A DNA stretch of 64,000 nucleotides from Liopterus haemorrhoidalis (lineage: Eukaryota > Arthropoda > Insecta > Coleoptera > Dytiscidae): the NCBI GenBank assembly GCA_963971575.1, contig OZ020623.1, positions 12,278,980 through 12,342,979 on the forward strand. The letters are read 5' to 3'. Position 1 is the stretch's first letter, and every line of letters begins with the position of its first letter. This document shows positions 9,640 to 19,907 of this stretch, one piece after another. Position numbers and translations under genes: made by a program. The notes beneath the pieces were generated by a model. It was not told the DNA's origin. It saw only the letters and a list, made by a program, of their open reading frames with translations, and did not search any database.

Positions 9640-9822
9640 CTTTAGAGGATGGGAGAACAGTTAATGCTGAATGGTATACAACAATTTGTTTGCCAGTAGT
9701 CACCGACAAAATCAGAAAAACAACCAAAAATGTCGCATCATTCTTTATCATGACAATGCAAGCTCCCAAACCAAGTGTCAAACAATTGATAATTTGAAGG
9801 GGAAAAACATAGAATTAATGTC

Positions 9823-10831
9823 GGTTAATGTTCCGTATAAGTCCACCAGGCATAACTCGTCAGACAGAACGTGTATGCTAGTTGGAATGAGATTTGGTCT
9901 TGACGAAGCGCCGCCCCTTTCTTTCAAAATATAACATTTACGATTCTGAAATCTAAATAAGTACTTGATAGTTATACGTTTTGAAATCCAAGCAATTATT
10001 TAATAAGTGTTTGTTAACATTTAGCTCGTATTAAGGTTTTTAAAGAAAAACTTGAATAACGAAATTTCAGTATTTATACGCTTAAAGTCATATTTAAATA
10101 GTTTGAATGAGATTTATAGTATACATATGTTGAAAAACACTAACTTTATTAAAAGAGAGAATCCTCAAATTATCAATATATTCCGACCTACCAATTTTAT
10201 GTCTAAAATAGGACATTCCGTTTTTCATCGCATTCATACATACCAAATTATGTAAATGTATTAAAAATGTATAAAGCATTTATATATCTTCACTATATGC
10301 AAACAAACAATGATAAAACTAGTAGGCAAATCCAGAGCCGTGAAAATCGCCACAGAATACCTTTTTATATAAAATTATCCATCCTTTTTATAACTCTTTG
10401 AAGTTGTACGCGATAAAATTTAGCTATCACATTTTGGGTTTAAATTTGGGAAAAAATTGATAGCATTTAGATCACATTGCAATTATATAAATCAGGGGTC
10501 TGGGAACTTTTTGGGACATTTACATTCAGACACAATCAGACCCTCATTCATACACCACCTTAACACCTCTTTCATATCCTTACTCTCCATATTACTTAAA
10601 AAATTTAAATAATTATAAGCCATTTTCTAAGTTTCAGGAACTAACTATGTAAATAACACCTGTGTAGACACCGTCCTCCCTTGATTCTAAATTGCACAAA
10701 AGTTTTGTCTGATTACACCGAGCACATATGCAAGAATGATTACTATTGGTTCCCCACTCTTACATATATTCTATTCTAAACATACAGCCTAGTTCTAGTT
10801 TGACGCGGTGGACTTATACGGAACATTAACC
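9823..10831. mobile_element. 1 kb element with 25 bp perfect TIRs and 8 bp TSD
   Basis: The first 25 bp (GGTTAATGTTCCGTATAAGT and five more bases) are repeated exactly in inverse at 10807-10831. The 8 bp TTAATGTC at 9815-9822 recurs at 10832-10839. Removing the element plus one duplication restores the mariner sequence seen in copy B. I recognise no transposase inside; short frames at 10052-10255 look non-coding. An 8 bp TSD with a GG start suits Merlin or P-type elements, and hAT is also possible. Confidence 0.85.
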
Positions 10832-11214
10832 TTAATGTCTCATTGCCCGTATTCACCTGATTTATCCCCTAAAAACTTTTTTGTTCCCCTGTCGAACAAA
10901 AAATGCGTGGACAGCGATTTTCATCACCTCAAGAAGCTGTTTAAGCCTTCGAAAACCAAGTTTTTGAGATACTCACTTCAGAGTGGAAAACATGTTTCAA
11001 GAATTGGTTTGAACGCATGCAAATGTGTATAAATCTTAAAGGTGACTATTTTAAAGCAATAAAACAGTTTGTTAAAAAAAAAAAAAAAATGCATTCTTAG
11101 TTTTCGTAAAAACTTAAAAGGTAGCCCTCGTACCATAAATACTGTTACAATTTTCAGTGAAATTTAAATTTAAATTTAAAATTTAAGGCTTTTAAATGTT
11201 TCTTTCATTTCTTT

Positions 11215-11355
11215 CACTGATGCCAGTGAGCGTTTAAAGAAACTGATTTCACAATAACAACTGTCAAATTTTACGAATACAGTAATGACACATTTCAATA
11301 TTTCCATCTAGTGGTCGTTTGTAAAAACATAAAAGATAACCCTCGTATACAGATA
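11215..11355 (-). repeat. Inverted 5' end of the copy A/B mariner family
   Basis: On the minus strand this begins CGAGGGTTATCTTTTATG and follows the first ~130 bp of copies A and B, including the CCACTAGATGG block and the GTGAGCGTTTAAA block before the start codon. It faces copy A with its right TIR only about 85 bp away. It is a truncated third copy in opposite orientation. Confidence 0.75.
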
Positions 11356-12015
11356 TCCTCTTGGATAAAGCAGAAATCTGTAATAATTACGTAGCCCCGA
11401 CTGTGTACATGAATAATTAAGCCAGAACCAAGTACCAGAAACCAAATTATGTACAAAAAAACTATTTAAAACACAATCAAGTAGTATGCGCGCGTTTCAT
11501 CCAATAGGATTCCAAGCATATTTACCTCTATGACGTCACAGTGAAAACCACCAATAAGGTAGAAGCTTTTCCACGATTGCCCACGATGTTTACCGATCAA
11601 AACCGATCGTGTATTCTTTTGTGTTGCTTCATAACTATTCCGTCTAGCTTGTATGTTTTGTTTTATTTTATGCTTTCTTGTAAATTGGACCTCGCGAAAA
11701 TACGCTTTTCGTTTCCGTGAAGTTCTTAAGTTGAAAGAGACAGAATTATTTTTTGTTTTTTTCGTTGAATCTGAGTCTAGTGGTGGGTTATTATTTACAC
11801 TTCGTAAGGTTTTTTAGTTTCTTTTTAAGTTTTAAAACTTTTTGACTCGGATTATATGAATTTTCTGAATAGATATAGTCAACGGTGTACATTGAAATAG
11901 TGCCAAGAGATTTTTAAAAATCAATATAGTAATTTAGATAAATTTTTGGATTTATTTGAATTAATATTTAACTATTTTTTATTGTTCATTCTTACTCTTT
12001 TATCAATTCGTCGTG
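11356..12015. other. No gene recognised
   Basis: AT-rich DNA with a TGACGTCA box (about 11531-11538). No repeat family or protein similarity was recognised. Confidence 0.4.
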
Positions 12016-12340
12016 GCAGTCATTTAAAAGAATTTGGTATCCCCAGTAATCTTATCAAGAAGACAATGGTATTAGAGTCGGAATTCATAAGCAAAGTAAG
12101 AAACCTTTTCTCACAGTCTTTTGAAATTCCAACTGGAGTCATACAAGGAGACACCTCACCTTTGCTGTTTAACCTCGTGCTGGAGATGGTTTTACGAAAA
12201 GTACAAAATTTCTCAAGATTTTAGGGCATGTAGATGACTTGGATATTATTTCAAATAAGGTTGAAGATGTAATATACCTAACTGAACTTATTGCTGTTGA
12301 AGTTGAAGTAAGGAAAAACCAAGTATCTCATTGTTAGTAA
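12016..12340 (+). pseudogene. Reverse transcriptase fragment of a non-LTR element
   Basis: The frame reads KEFGIPSNLIKKT, then FEIPTGVIQGDTSPLLFNLV, which is the RT block before the catalytic YADD. After a shift at about 12222 it continues LGHVDDLDIISNKVED, where the YADD box has become HVDD. All of this is LINE-type RT palm and finger sequence. The sequence upstream and downstream is unrelated, so only about 110 codons survive. I cannot assign the clade. Confidence 0.7.
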
Positions 12341-12873
12341 ACACAGTCATGAGAACACAACTAACTTAAAAATTGATGTGAAGTGTGAATTTTCACACAT
12401 TGCAGGGTTTCGCAGGTATATAATAAGTGAAGGCGGCATGCTGAGTGTGTAGGACCAATTTTGCTTTTGTAGTAACCACGGCAAAATGAACGATCTTTTT
12501 AAAATAATTTATCGTCTGTTATTCTCAGAGCTTTAAAAACAAATTTTATGTTAAAATATTTTTTTGTTAATTTTAATTCGAATACCTAATATCATTATTT
12601 AGGTTTCTAAATAAGTGCAGTATTTTTTTTATATAATAAGGTTCATTAAGATTTTGAAAATTGGGCCTATGGCTTTCATTGGTTGTCTTAAATCATACGC
12701 TCCGCCCCTCTGGCTTCGTATAAATGACACATAGAATGAAAATATAATTCCAATTGGTTATTAAATTTACGCTCTTGAAAATTAAGTTCAAAATGTGCTA
12801 AAATATAACTAGAATTTTAACAAATTAATTTAAACAAAATAAATATGAAAAAAAAACAAAAAATAAAACTGAC

Positions 12874-12958
12874 TCCACAAGCCAGGAACGAACCTGTGTA
12901 GTGAATAACGATCCTGTGTGGTTGTCGAGCAACTGAGCCACTAGACCACCAAACGCTT
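12874..12958 (-). other. tRNA-like module in HINE copy H1
   Basis: The minus strand shows an A-box-like TGGTCTAGTGGCTCAG and a B-box-like GGTTCGTTCC about 54 nt apart, the internal Pol III promoter spacing of a tRNA. The cloverleaf looks imperfect by eye. The module sits at the same place and orientation as those in copies H4, H5 and H7 but is the most divergent of the four, with a longer middle part. It is not a functional tRNA call. Confidence 0.6.
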
Positions 12959-13434
12959 ATCAACTTAGTGTGTTATAAGAGTATAACATGTATGCATCGT
13001 CAACCAAAAAACACAAAAAATGCGTTATTTTCCGAAAACATAATCTGATCAAAAATTCCTGTTGTACTATTCCTGTTCACACCATTATACATTACTTAGA
13101 ATTTTTTCACATTTTTAGTTTAAACCATCTGGGCTACAGGGTGTGGGACAAAAATTTTTTTGCACAATTTTGGCAAAAATCGCCTCAATATAATTTATTT
13201 TGCAAAAATTAAATTTTGATCGTTAATCCACGTACTAAGGGCTTTCATTTGATACCCTACTCAGAATTTAAAAAAAATATTTTTGTTTTCGATGAGCACA
13301 TATTTGTTTATATTTTTAGGGGGATATGTTTTTTAGATGTTTTAGTATTTTTCCTATGTGCGGGTCAAAAAGTTGTACAAGCATGCCAATTTTCAACTCT
13401 CTAGGTTTAGCCGTTTGGCTACAATTTTTACCGA

Positions 13435-13435
<1 letters not shown>

Positions 13436-13512
<77 letters not shown>
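13436..13512. repeat. CAGA microsatellite (about 19 units)
   Basis: A near-perfect CAGA/GACA run that forms the GTCT microsatellite block of HINE copy H1. Open frames through it are artefacts of the 4 bp repeat. Confidence 0.95.
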
Positions 13513-13565
13513 GACAAAATGACGGTATAAGGGTTTTTTGGTCATACCTACAAAACCCTAAAAAT

Positions 13566-14521
13566 GAATGGCAACACTTTACAAAGAGTCAAATAATATT
13601 ATATTATTAATAATAATAATATAATATTATAATATATTAATACATTTAATTACTATGTATAAATTTTTCTTGCCTTTGATGAAGTAAATTTATCAATTAC
13701 TTCATCAAAGTCGATAATTTTGAAAATTTTCTCTTTCCACACTTAAAAATGCTAGGTCACTTAGACGATTTTGTCCCATCGTTGATTTAGTCCAAGGCGG
13801 ATCTGTTTTGAGATGGATGTTGAGAGGGGGCACGCTAATTTTTGCAGAAATTGCTTCGAAATAACTGACATAACAATAATTGAGTTATCCTCCCCGCCAA
13901 AAAGTTCGGGAACATTGTTTAAAAATTGAAAATATTAAAAAATTAAGAAAAAAATCATTTTTTTCTTCTTTTTGAGCCCATAGCTGTGAAATTATTCATT
14001 TCTGAAAAAAGTTATAACGAAATAAAAGTTTCGTAATTAAATTTCCTACAAGATAGGATTATTTAGAAATTTCAAAAATTGTTAAGCTTTCTGCAAAATA
14101 GCAATAACTGCTGAAAAAAACACTAAAAAACATGTGTTTGCATTTTACTTTTTTTAATGACTTGTATTGTACTTAGGACCTCCAAATTTCACCCTGTAAA
14201 ACTTTATGATATGATAAAACAACACTGTAAATTTCATTAGGATCGGTTCGATAGGTTTTGCAAAATAATTTTGCAATGCAGGATTTGCAAAAAAAATTGC
14301 AATTTTGCAAAATATTGCAGGACGCAAAGTAAAGCAGATAGAAGGTTGAAATTTTTTTTACATATAGAAGAACACTTCACCTTTCATCTGCAATTTGCAG
14401 AATTGAAATTGGTTAATTAGGACGGCGTTGGGAATTTTTTAAAACAATGTTAAACATTTTTCGTTATAAATAAATTGAATATCTTTGCAACTACACAACC
14501 AAAATTAACTTATAAAAGCTC
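13566..14521. other. No gene recognised
   Basis: AT-rich DNA with a palindromic AATATTATAT/ATATTATAATAT patch near 13595-13640 and several TTTTGCAAAATATTGCA-like motifs around 14255-14325. A short inverted pair (TTACTTCATCAAAG/CTTTGATGAAGTAA, about 13673-13711) could form a hairpin. No coding sequence was recognised. Confidence 0.4.
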
Positions 14522-14705
14522 ATTTTCGTGTGAGCATTTTTCAGTGTGAGCAATTTTCGTATGAGCATTTATCACTGTGCATTATTTTCGATGTAGGGAA
14601 TTTTCTATGTGAGCATAATTCCATGTGAGGAGTTTGCGTGTGAGCACTTATGACTGTGCGCACTTTTCTGTGGGCATTTTTCGCGTGAGCGTTCTTTTTG
14701 TGCGG
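14522..14705. repeat. Degenerate ~20 bp minisatellite (GTGTGAGCAnTTTTC)
   Basis: About nine to ten diverged units built around TTTTCGTGTGAGCA (variants TTTTCAGTGTGAGCA, TTCTATGTGAGCA, TTCGCGTGAGCG). No protein pattern is evident. Confidence 0.7.
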
Positions 14706-15220
14706 ATATGTCACCGAACCAAAAGTAAAGAGATATTTATTCTCGCCTGTCAGCGCTGCCTAATAGTCGCCGTTACAATCTTTTAACGATTTTGTACCCT
14801 TAGATTTCTGATAATATTATGAAACTGTTATATATTTGTTATTAAAGGCGAAAATAGAATACCAGCCAAGCAATCAATACATTTTAATTAATTATTGCTA
14901 GAAATGTTTAGATAATTTTATATCTTTCTTGGAAAATAATTGACGTCAGTATCAGAGTACGGGGAAAACCAAAGATGACGGTAACAACCACCTCGGTTAC
15001 CGTCATAAGTACATAGAGGGCCGCCGATACAAAGGTGTAACAGAGAAATGGGGCAGCGCCATTATTATCTTTATTATTAGAAATACAAAAAAATACTTAA
15101 AATCAAAGTTGTAGGAGACCAAGGAAGACACATGCTAATAGAGGAATAGCCACTGAAAACGTGGCTTTCTTATTTATGGCCAGCAGTCTTGAGACGGAGA
15201 ATTTATCTTTTCTGTCCCTA
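14706..15220. other. No gene recognised; contains a short hairpin
   Basis: At 14974-15007 GATGACGGTAAC is followed after about 10 bp by its inverse GGTTACCGTCAT. Nothing else stands out. Confidence 0.4.
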
Positions 15221-16103
15221 CACGAGATGTGTAAATTAAGTAACCGGACTGGCAACATAGCGTTTGATCTGGCAACATTTAGAACGCGCGACTTGGAGGG
15301 GCGGCAGGTGAACATGTGGTACGCTTTCAATACGAGTTTGAACCCGCTAGAGTAATTTTGTTGTCCAGTAGCGATTTTTTTCGTGAAACAGTTTTTTCTA
15401 GTGCGTTCTAAAAAGTGATATTCATTTCGAGCAATGGAGTGCTATCAGGTTTTGCTTCAGACTTGGGCACAGTGCAATGGAAACTTTTGCAAAACTTCAG
15501 CAGGCCTACGGAGACAGTGTTTTGTCAAGGACCCAGGTTTTTTTTTTTTTGGTGGTTTAAGGCGTTTGCAGAAGGAAGAGAGTTGATTGAAGATAAATCA
15601 CGCAGCGGAAGACCTTCATCTTCAAGAACCGATGAAAATGTCGACAGTATCCGGTGTCTTGTGCGTTCAGATCCTCGGTTGACAGTCAGAATGATCCGGG
15701 AAGAGTTGAATTTGATTCACACTACCGTTCATCAGATTTTGACCAATGAATTGGGGATGAGAAAAATCTGCATTTCACACAGCAATTTCAATAAACGAGA
15801 TTTTGGCAAGTAAAAACATTCCTGTAGCTCCTCAGCCTCCTTATTCGCCTGACTTGAGTCCTTGTGACTTTTTCCTCTTCCCAAGATTGAAAAATCACCT
15901 CAAGAGACGTCATTTTGGGACACTCAAAAACATTCAAACGTCCGTAACCTACCAGCTGAAAGCTATTCCAGTATCCGAGTTCCAGCACTGCTGTGAGGGT
16001 TGGAAGAACCATCTCCAGCGCTGTATGGCTTCCCAAAGAAGTTATTTTGAGGGAATCAATATTGAATTATAATTTTAGTCGAATAATTTATTTTATATTT
16101 TTA
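15221..16103 (+). mobile_element. mariner element C1, internally deleted, 3' end replaced
   Basis: The left end reads CGAGATGTGTAAATTAAGTA, matching copy C2 (22155-23074) and C3 (34833). After the transposase stop the sequence follows C2 only to about 16103 and then switches to MITE family M. The right TIR is therefore missing and the 3' tip appears to have been lost or overwritten. The core of the transposase is deleted. Confidence 0.8.
15416..16072 (+). pseudogene. mariner transposase (DD34D group), internally deleted
   Basis: The N-terminal part is DIHFEQWSAIRFCFRLGHSA, then LQQAYGDSVLSRTQV and SGRPSSSRTDENV, the two HTH units of a mariner transposase. The initiating ATG seen in C3 is changed here. 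After NELGMRKIC the frame jumps to the region TAISINEILASKNI and YSPDLSPCDFFLFP, which holds the third catalytic Asp, and runs to QRSYFEGINIEL. About 140 residues including the first two catalytic Asp are absent. A poly-T expansion near 15540 adds Phe codons. Confidence 0.85.
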
Positions 16104-16250
16104 TAATAAATGTCACTCGTCATTACAATTTTTATATGAATATTTTCTGCCAATATGAAAAATGTAATAACCTAGATAAACTCGATTCTTGTGATAACTT
16201 AATAAAAGTAAACTCACACTTAGTTCCGCTTAAACGTTTGGAATTGATTT
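16104..16250 (+). repeat. Half of MITE family M
   Basis: It starts AATAAATGTCACTCGT and ends TTAGTTCCGCTTAAACGTTT GGAAT (16222-16246), like the right half of family M units at 52432-52575. Only one end is present. Confidence 0.65.
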
Positions 16251-17270
16251 TAGTTCAGCACGAAACTAAGAAATGAATTGAGAACAGCGCCTTCATGGCA
16301 ATATATGAACTAAGAAACGCGGCAATTTTAAATGCTTATACACTACTGATTGAAGTAGTGTTAAAGGGAATTCTTGGCGCCCGAAAAAATTTAAAAAAAG
16401 TGTACTATGAAGTCCCTCGCTTTTCGTGTTAATTATTTACACTTCTTTTTTTGATTAAATTTAGTGTAAAGTTTACAATTACATACTGGTTAAATTAAAG
16501 TATTTGAAAATAAATAGTATTAAAGTAGTGTTAATTTTAACACTAAAAAAGTAAGATGTCATAAAAATAAATCTGAATAAATGAAGATTTACACGATGAT
16601 TTGGTTAAAAATAACTTTATTTTTTTTAAATGAAAATTTTAACACTAAAATTTTAACCAAACTAAGAATTAACTTTTACACTTATGAATTTTTTGCTGTT
16701 TAATAACTTAAATAATTTAATGAATTTTCTTCCTACCTGAATGGCCAATTTCGATTTAGTTTATTTTGGATTATAATTTTTTAGAAACATCATTTTGGAC
16801 GATTCCAGATGGCTCTCCAGTCAAATCTAGAAGTTGTGGTGGTATAATTATCTGTAACAAATGGAGAAAATAAATATTATTTTCTATTAAATAAGTGGGA
16901 CACAGAAAAAAAAAAATAAATAAATAAATCGGCAATAGGGGATAGGCATGATTTAAAAAATTTTTTTTTATTATATTCCTCTTGTTGCATATAAACATAA
17001 AAAACAGTTTTTTTTTTTTTAATTTGAAGGCTTAAAAAAATCATAAATGTATGTAGCGCGCGAAAACGACGTGTGACGTCATACCCCTTCTAACTGACGC
17101 ATGACACTACTAGCCTACCCAGCGTACATAGTCTGTTATGAACTTATTTGTTTGTATAACTTTTATAGGTTATTTAAAGTTAGAGTGATTTTAATTAAAA
17201 TAAAGTTTAATTCTATAAAAACAATTTATACATGTTTACCGTATTAAATTTTATATTAAAATATATAAAA
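16251..17270. other. No confident gene; possible minus-strand terminal exon
   Basis: The region has several AGTAGTGTTAA / GTTAAAATTTTAACAC motifs (16345-16670). On the minus strand a pyrimidine-rich stretch and TTTGTTACAG (about 16855-16864) precede an open segment ending LLDLTGEPSGIVQNDVSKKL and a stop at 16771. This has the look of a 3' splice site plus last exon, but the peptide is unknown to me. CRE-like TGACGTCA lies near 17075. Confidence 0.3.
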
Positions 17271-17271
17271 T

Positions 17272-17510
17272 ATGGAAGATCCAGGCCCCAGTACTTCGAA
17301 ACATAATCGAAAATATTGTTCAGTATACCGATGTGCACAATTAGTTCAACTAGAAATCCAAAAAAACAATTTATATCATTACCTGATGGCGAAAAACAAC
17401 AGAAAAGGCGAAATTTGTGGCTGGAAGCTATGGCGCGAAATAAAACCGATATTTCAGAAAAAAGTAAATTTTATGTTTGTGAGCATAAATGCATCAATGT
17501 TGGGTAAATT
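17272..17510 (+). pseudogene. THAP zinc-finger domain, frameshifted
   Basis: From the ATG at 17272 the frame reads MEDPGPSTSKHNRKYCSVYR and then Cys, giving the first C-x4-C zinc pair of a THAP domain. One base off, the continuation is STRNPKKQFISLPDGEKQ, then NLWLEAMARNKTD and FYVCEH. This matches the rest of a THAP domain, including the conserved Trp and the C-terminal zinc ligands (one residue short). A single-base shift immediately after the second Cys therefore breaks the domain. A GGTAAAT just after the Cys-Glu-His region could be a splice donor. THAP domains occur in P-type and Kolobok transposases and in host DNA-binding proteins; the context favours a transposon origin. Confidence 0.65.
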
Positions 17511-17520
17511 ATCACTCTGA

Positions 17521-18060
17521 GCCCTAACAAAATCTTTATCTGCCATTTTAATAATAAATGCTTGAAAAATTGTTTAAAAACAAATAAAAAACTCTCGAAC
17601 AATACAATATACACACGTGTAAAGATTATGTTGTAGCTGTATCTGTGACGTGAAACCCCTATCGTTTGACGCCATACTCAGTCGTTTTTACTCGGCAACC
17701 TTCGCGACGTGGTCGGCTTATTTCAAATTTACAATATTTTAATTAAAAAATTTGGCTATAATATTAATTAAAATGTGATTTTAGTTTTGTTAGGTGACAT
17801 AACTAATATTAACATATCAAAAGAATGTAGTTTTAAAGAAATATAAATTTAACAATAAGTTTCTTTGTGCAAATAATATTCCTATTTATAAAAACGTGGA
17901 TATTAAGGTTTCAGATAACATTTTCCCTGTCTTGCTTTACGGAATGGAAACATGGACTCTCATCAAATCTATGAATAAAAAGCACGAAGACAAAGTACTG
18001 TTGAACGTAGTTCAAAATACACATTGGAAAAGTCTAGGCATATAAAAAATAATGAAAAAT
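17521..18060. other. No gene recognised
   Basis: A segment near 17645-17690 (GTGACGT...TTTGACGCCATACTC) loosely repeats the one upstream of the THAP frame near 17070-17110. A short RT-like open stretch (PVLLYGMETWTLIK-like, about 17925-18040) resembles the C-terminal LLYG.E.WtL motif of LINE ORF2 proteins but is too short to annotate separately. Confidence 0.35.
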
Positions 18061-19505
18061 AGTATTTTTTATTTTTATTTTTATTTTTATTGTAAATAGG
18101 AAAACTTACAGGGAAAAATCCCTAAAAAAAGTTTTCACGTAATACATCAAGAATAAATACAAATTAATTGGTTAAAACTAAATAGTAACCATTATAGAAA
18201 AGAAACAAGTAAAACAAAAAATACATTAATACATTAATAGTAGCATGAAATGAAGAAAGAGTAATAATAATAATTTAAACAATTGTTGTATTTGACAATA
18301 AACTCATAATTTTGTTTTTAAACTGGCGTAGTGTTAGGAAGAAAATATCACAAGTATTAAAGATTCTGTTAAAACTTGCAAGACTTCTATTGACAGGTGA
18401 AAAATTTCCCAAGTTTGAATGCCTGTTTTCTATATAAAAAGTATATTTTTGCCTGGTAATTGCTTGTGGAACATTGAAATTTAAATATTGTAATATCCCA
18501 GTACTTTCGGTCATATTGTTGACTATTTTATAGAGACTACACATATCAAGGAACATGCGTCTGTTAGTAAGGCTTGACAGATGATAACGTTTAAGCCGGT
18601 CCTCATAAGTAGAGCAAATATTATTCTTATTAAATTTGAAATCTAGAAATTTTACAAAACGTTTTTGAATGGCCTCCACTCTATCTATGTAGATTTGGTA
18701 GTGTGGGTTCCATATGAGACTTGCGTATTCTAATTTGCTACAGACAAGTGATTTGTACAGATGAATGGCGCTTTCAGGTGTTGTAAAATCTTTAGTTGAC
18801 CTAATAATAAAACCAAGGTTACGTAGGGCTGCCGAGGTGATTTTCTCAATATGAGTATCGAACGTAAGTTTGCTATCTAGGTGCACCCCCAAGTCCTTAA
18901 ATGTATTTACCTTAGATAGGGAAATACCACCCAAAGTGTACTGGAAAGTTATTGGCTGAAGTTTTCTGGTAAAAGTTACCTGGTGACATTTATCAATATT
19001 AAGGAGGAGGAAGTTATCTTTACAATAATTAAAAAAGTAATTTAATTCGTTTTCTAAATCTAGACAATCTTGTATTGAATTAATTTTGCTATATATCTTT
19101 AAATCGTCAGCATAGAGTAAAAATTTCGCTTTTTTAAAACAAATGTTTATATCATTTACGAAGATAGTAAATAAAACAGGACCCAGATGAGAACCTTGTG
19201 GGATTCCAGATGTAATTTTAACAAAATTAGATACGCAGTTGTTGATTGATACTGCCTGCATTCTGTTAGTGATATAAGATTTCAGCCAGCACAATAAGTT
19301 TCCATGTAATCCAATGGACATTAGTTTTTTTATTAGTAAGTCATGATTTACCTTATCAAAAGCTTTTCTGAAGTCTGTGCATATTACATCTACTTGTCCA
19401 GCACCATCAATGTTAGAATGTAAGTACTCAAGAAATGTTAGAAGGTTAGTAACAGTTGATTTTTTTGTTTGAAAACCATATTGCTCGGATATTATAACGT
19501 TCTTT

Positions 19506-19518
<13 letters not shown>
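18061..19518 (-). mobile_element. 5'-truncated Jockey/CR1-like LINE
   Basis: The element lies on the minus strand. Its 3' end carries a TTTTA-rich run on the plus strand (18063-18097), meaning a TAAAA-type tail. The coding region extends in frame from the tail side to 19518, where it meets a (TA)n tract. The 5' half (endonuclease, ORF1) is missing. Confidence 0.8.
18275..19518 (-). pseudogene. LINE ORF2 reverse transcriptase, C-terminal ~410 codons
   Basis: The frame is open from 19518 to the stop at 18275. In order it shows [59 protein letters not shown] (catalytic YADD) and [18 protein letters not shown], then a long C-terminal thumb/tail with [11 protein letters not shown]. These are RT blocks 2-9 of a Jockey/CR1-type LINE. 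The YADD is intact and there is no internal stop, so the insertion is fairly recent, but without endonuclease and 5' part it is not autonomous. Many codons upstream of the first ATG at 19321 are clearly coding. Confidence 0.88.
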
Positions 19519-19723
<205 letters not shown>

Positions 19724-19739
19724 AATAGTATAAATAGCG

Positions 19740-19907
19740 TATGGTTTCTTTTGTACGTTTATTGTAATCTATCAATTAAAATATTCAATAAAGAATAATT
19801 TACAACAAAATAAGTTAAATGTTATTTATAAAAATAATCAATATATGAAAAAAAAATAATAATGTACAGATTTATGTACAGAATTGTAAAATATGAAAAA
19901 AAAATGC
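19740..19907. other. AT-rich 3' flank of Tc1-like element
   Basis: Probably the 3' non-coding part of the Tc1-like element that follows. No clear TIR could be matched to the other side. Confidence 0.35.

Larger units (their letters stand above)
8170..11040 (+). pseudogene. DD34D mariner transposase, three fragments
   Basis: Fragment 1 (to about 8700) has the N-terminal DFSKGL block, the HTH-like IHEHLAVKKIC region and the first catalytic Asp in TGDETWIYS. Fragment 2 (9648-9822) has ILYHDNASSQT with the second Asp. Fragment 3 (10832-11040) has YSPDLSPKNFF, where the third catalytic Asp is replaced by Asn. Stops and shifts occur in fragment 1 (for example after KTIGL near 8328). A stretch between DETWIYS and DEPKPT present in copy B is deleted here. 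The gene is dead. Confidence 0.85.
8028..11130 (+). mobile_element. DD34D mariner, copy A, split by two insertions
   Basis: The left end CGAGGGTTACATTTAATATT at 8028 and the right end finishing GGTAGCCCTCG at 11130 form an imperfect TIR of about 30 bp, flanked by TA (8026-8027 and 11131-11132). Subtracting the hAT element at 8708-9639 and the element at 9823-10831, each with one 8 bp TSD, leaves about 1.15 kb. That is slightly shorter than the 1.3 kb norm, which fits small internal deletions. Copy B at 25820-27485 is its paralogue and shows where both insertions lie. Confidence 0.88.
12371..13565 (-). mobile_element. Helentron-like non-autonomous element (HINE), copy H1
   Basis: On the minus strand it starts at 13565 with TTTTTAGGGTTTTGTAGGTA and passes a GTCT microsatellite. 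It contains a tRNA-like module and ends with the inverse motif (GCGAAACCCTGC) and a stem-loop GTGTGAA-AA-TTCACAC (12383-12398). Inverted subterminal motifs, a GTCY microsatellite near the 5' end and a 3' stem-loop without an evident target duplication match the description of non-autonomous Helentrons. No Rep/helicase coding is present. Other copies are at 29118, 35345, 43691, 49118, 53014 and 54277. Confidence 0.75.

Noticed and set aside
13326..13610. Open frames with Arg-Gln-Thr-Asp repeats across the CAGA tract
   Set aside because: They are artefacts of a 4 bp microsatellite inside a HINE; the frame has no conserved start or product.
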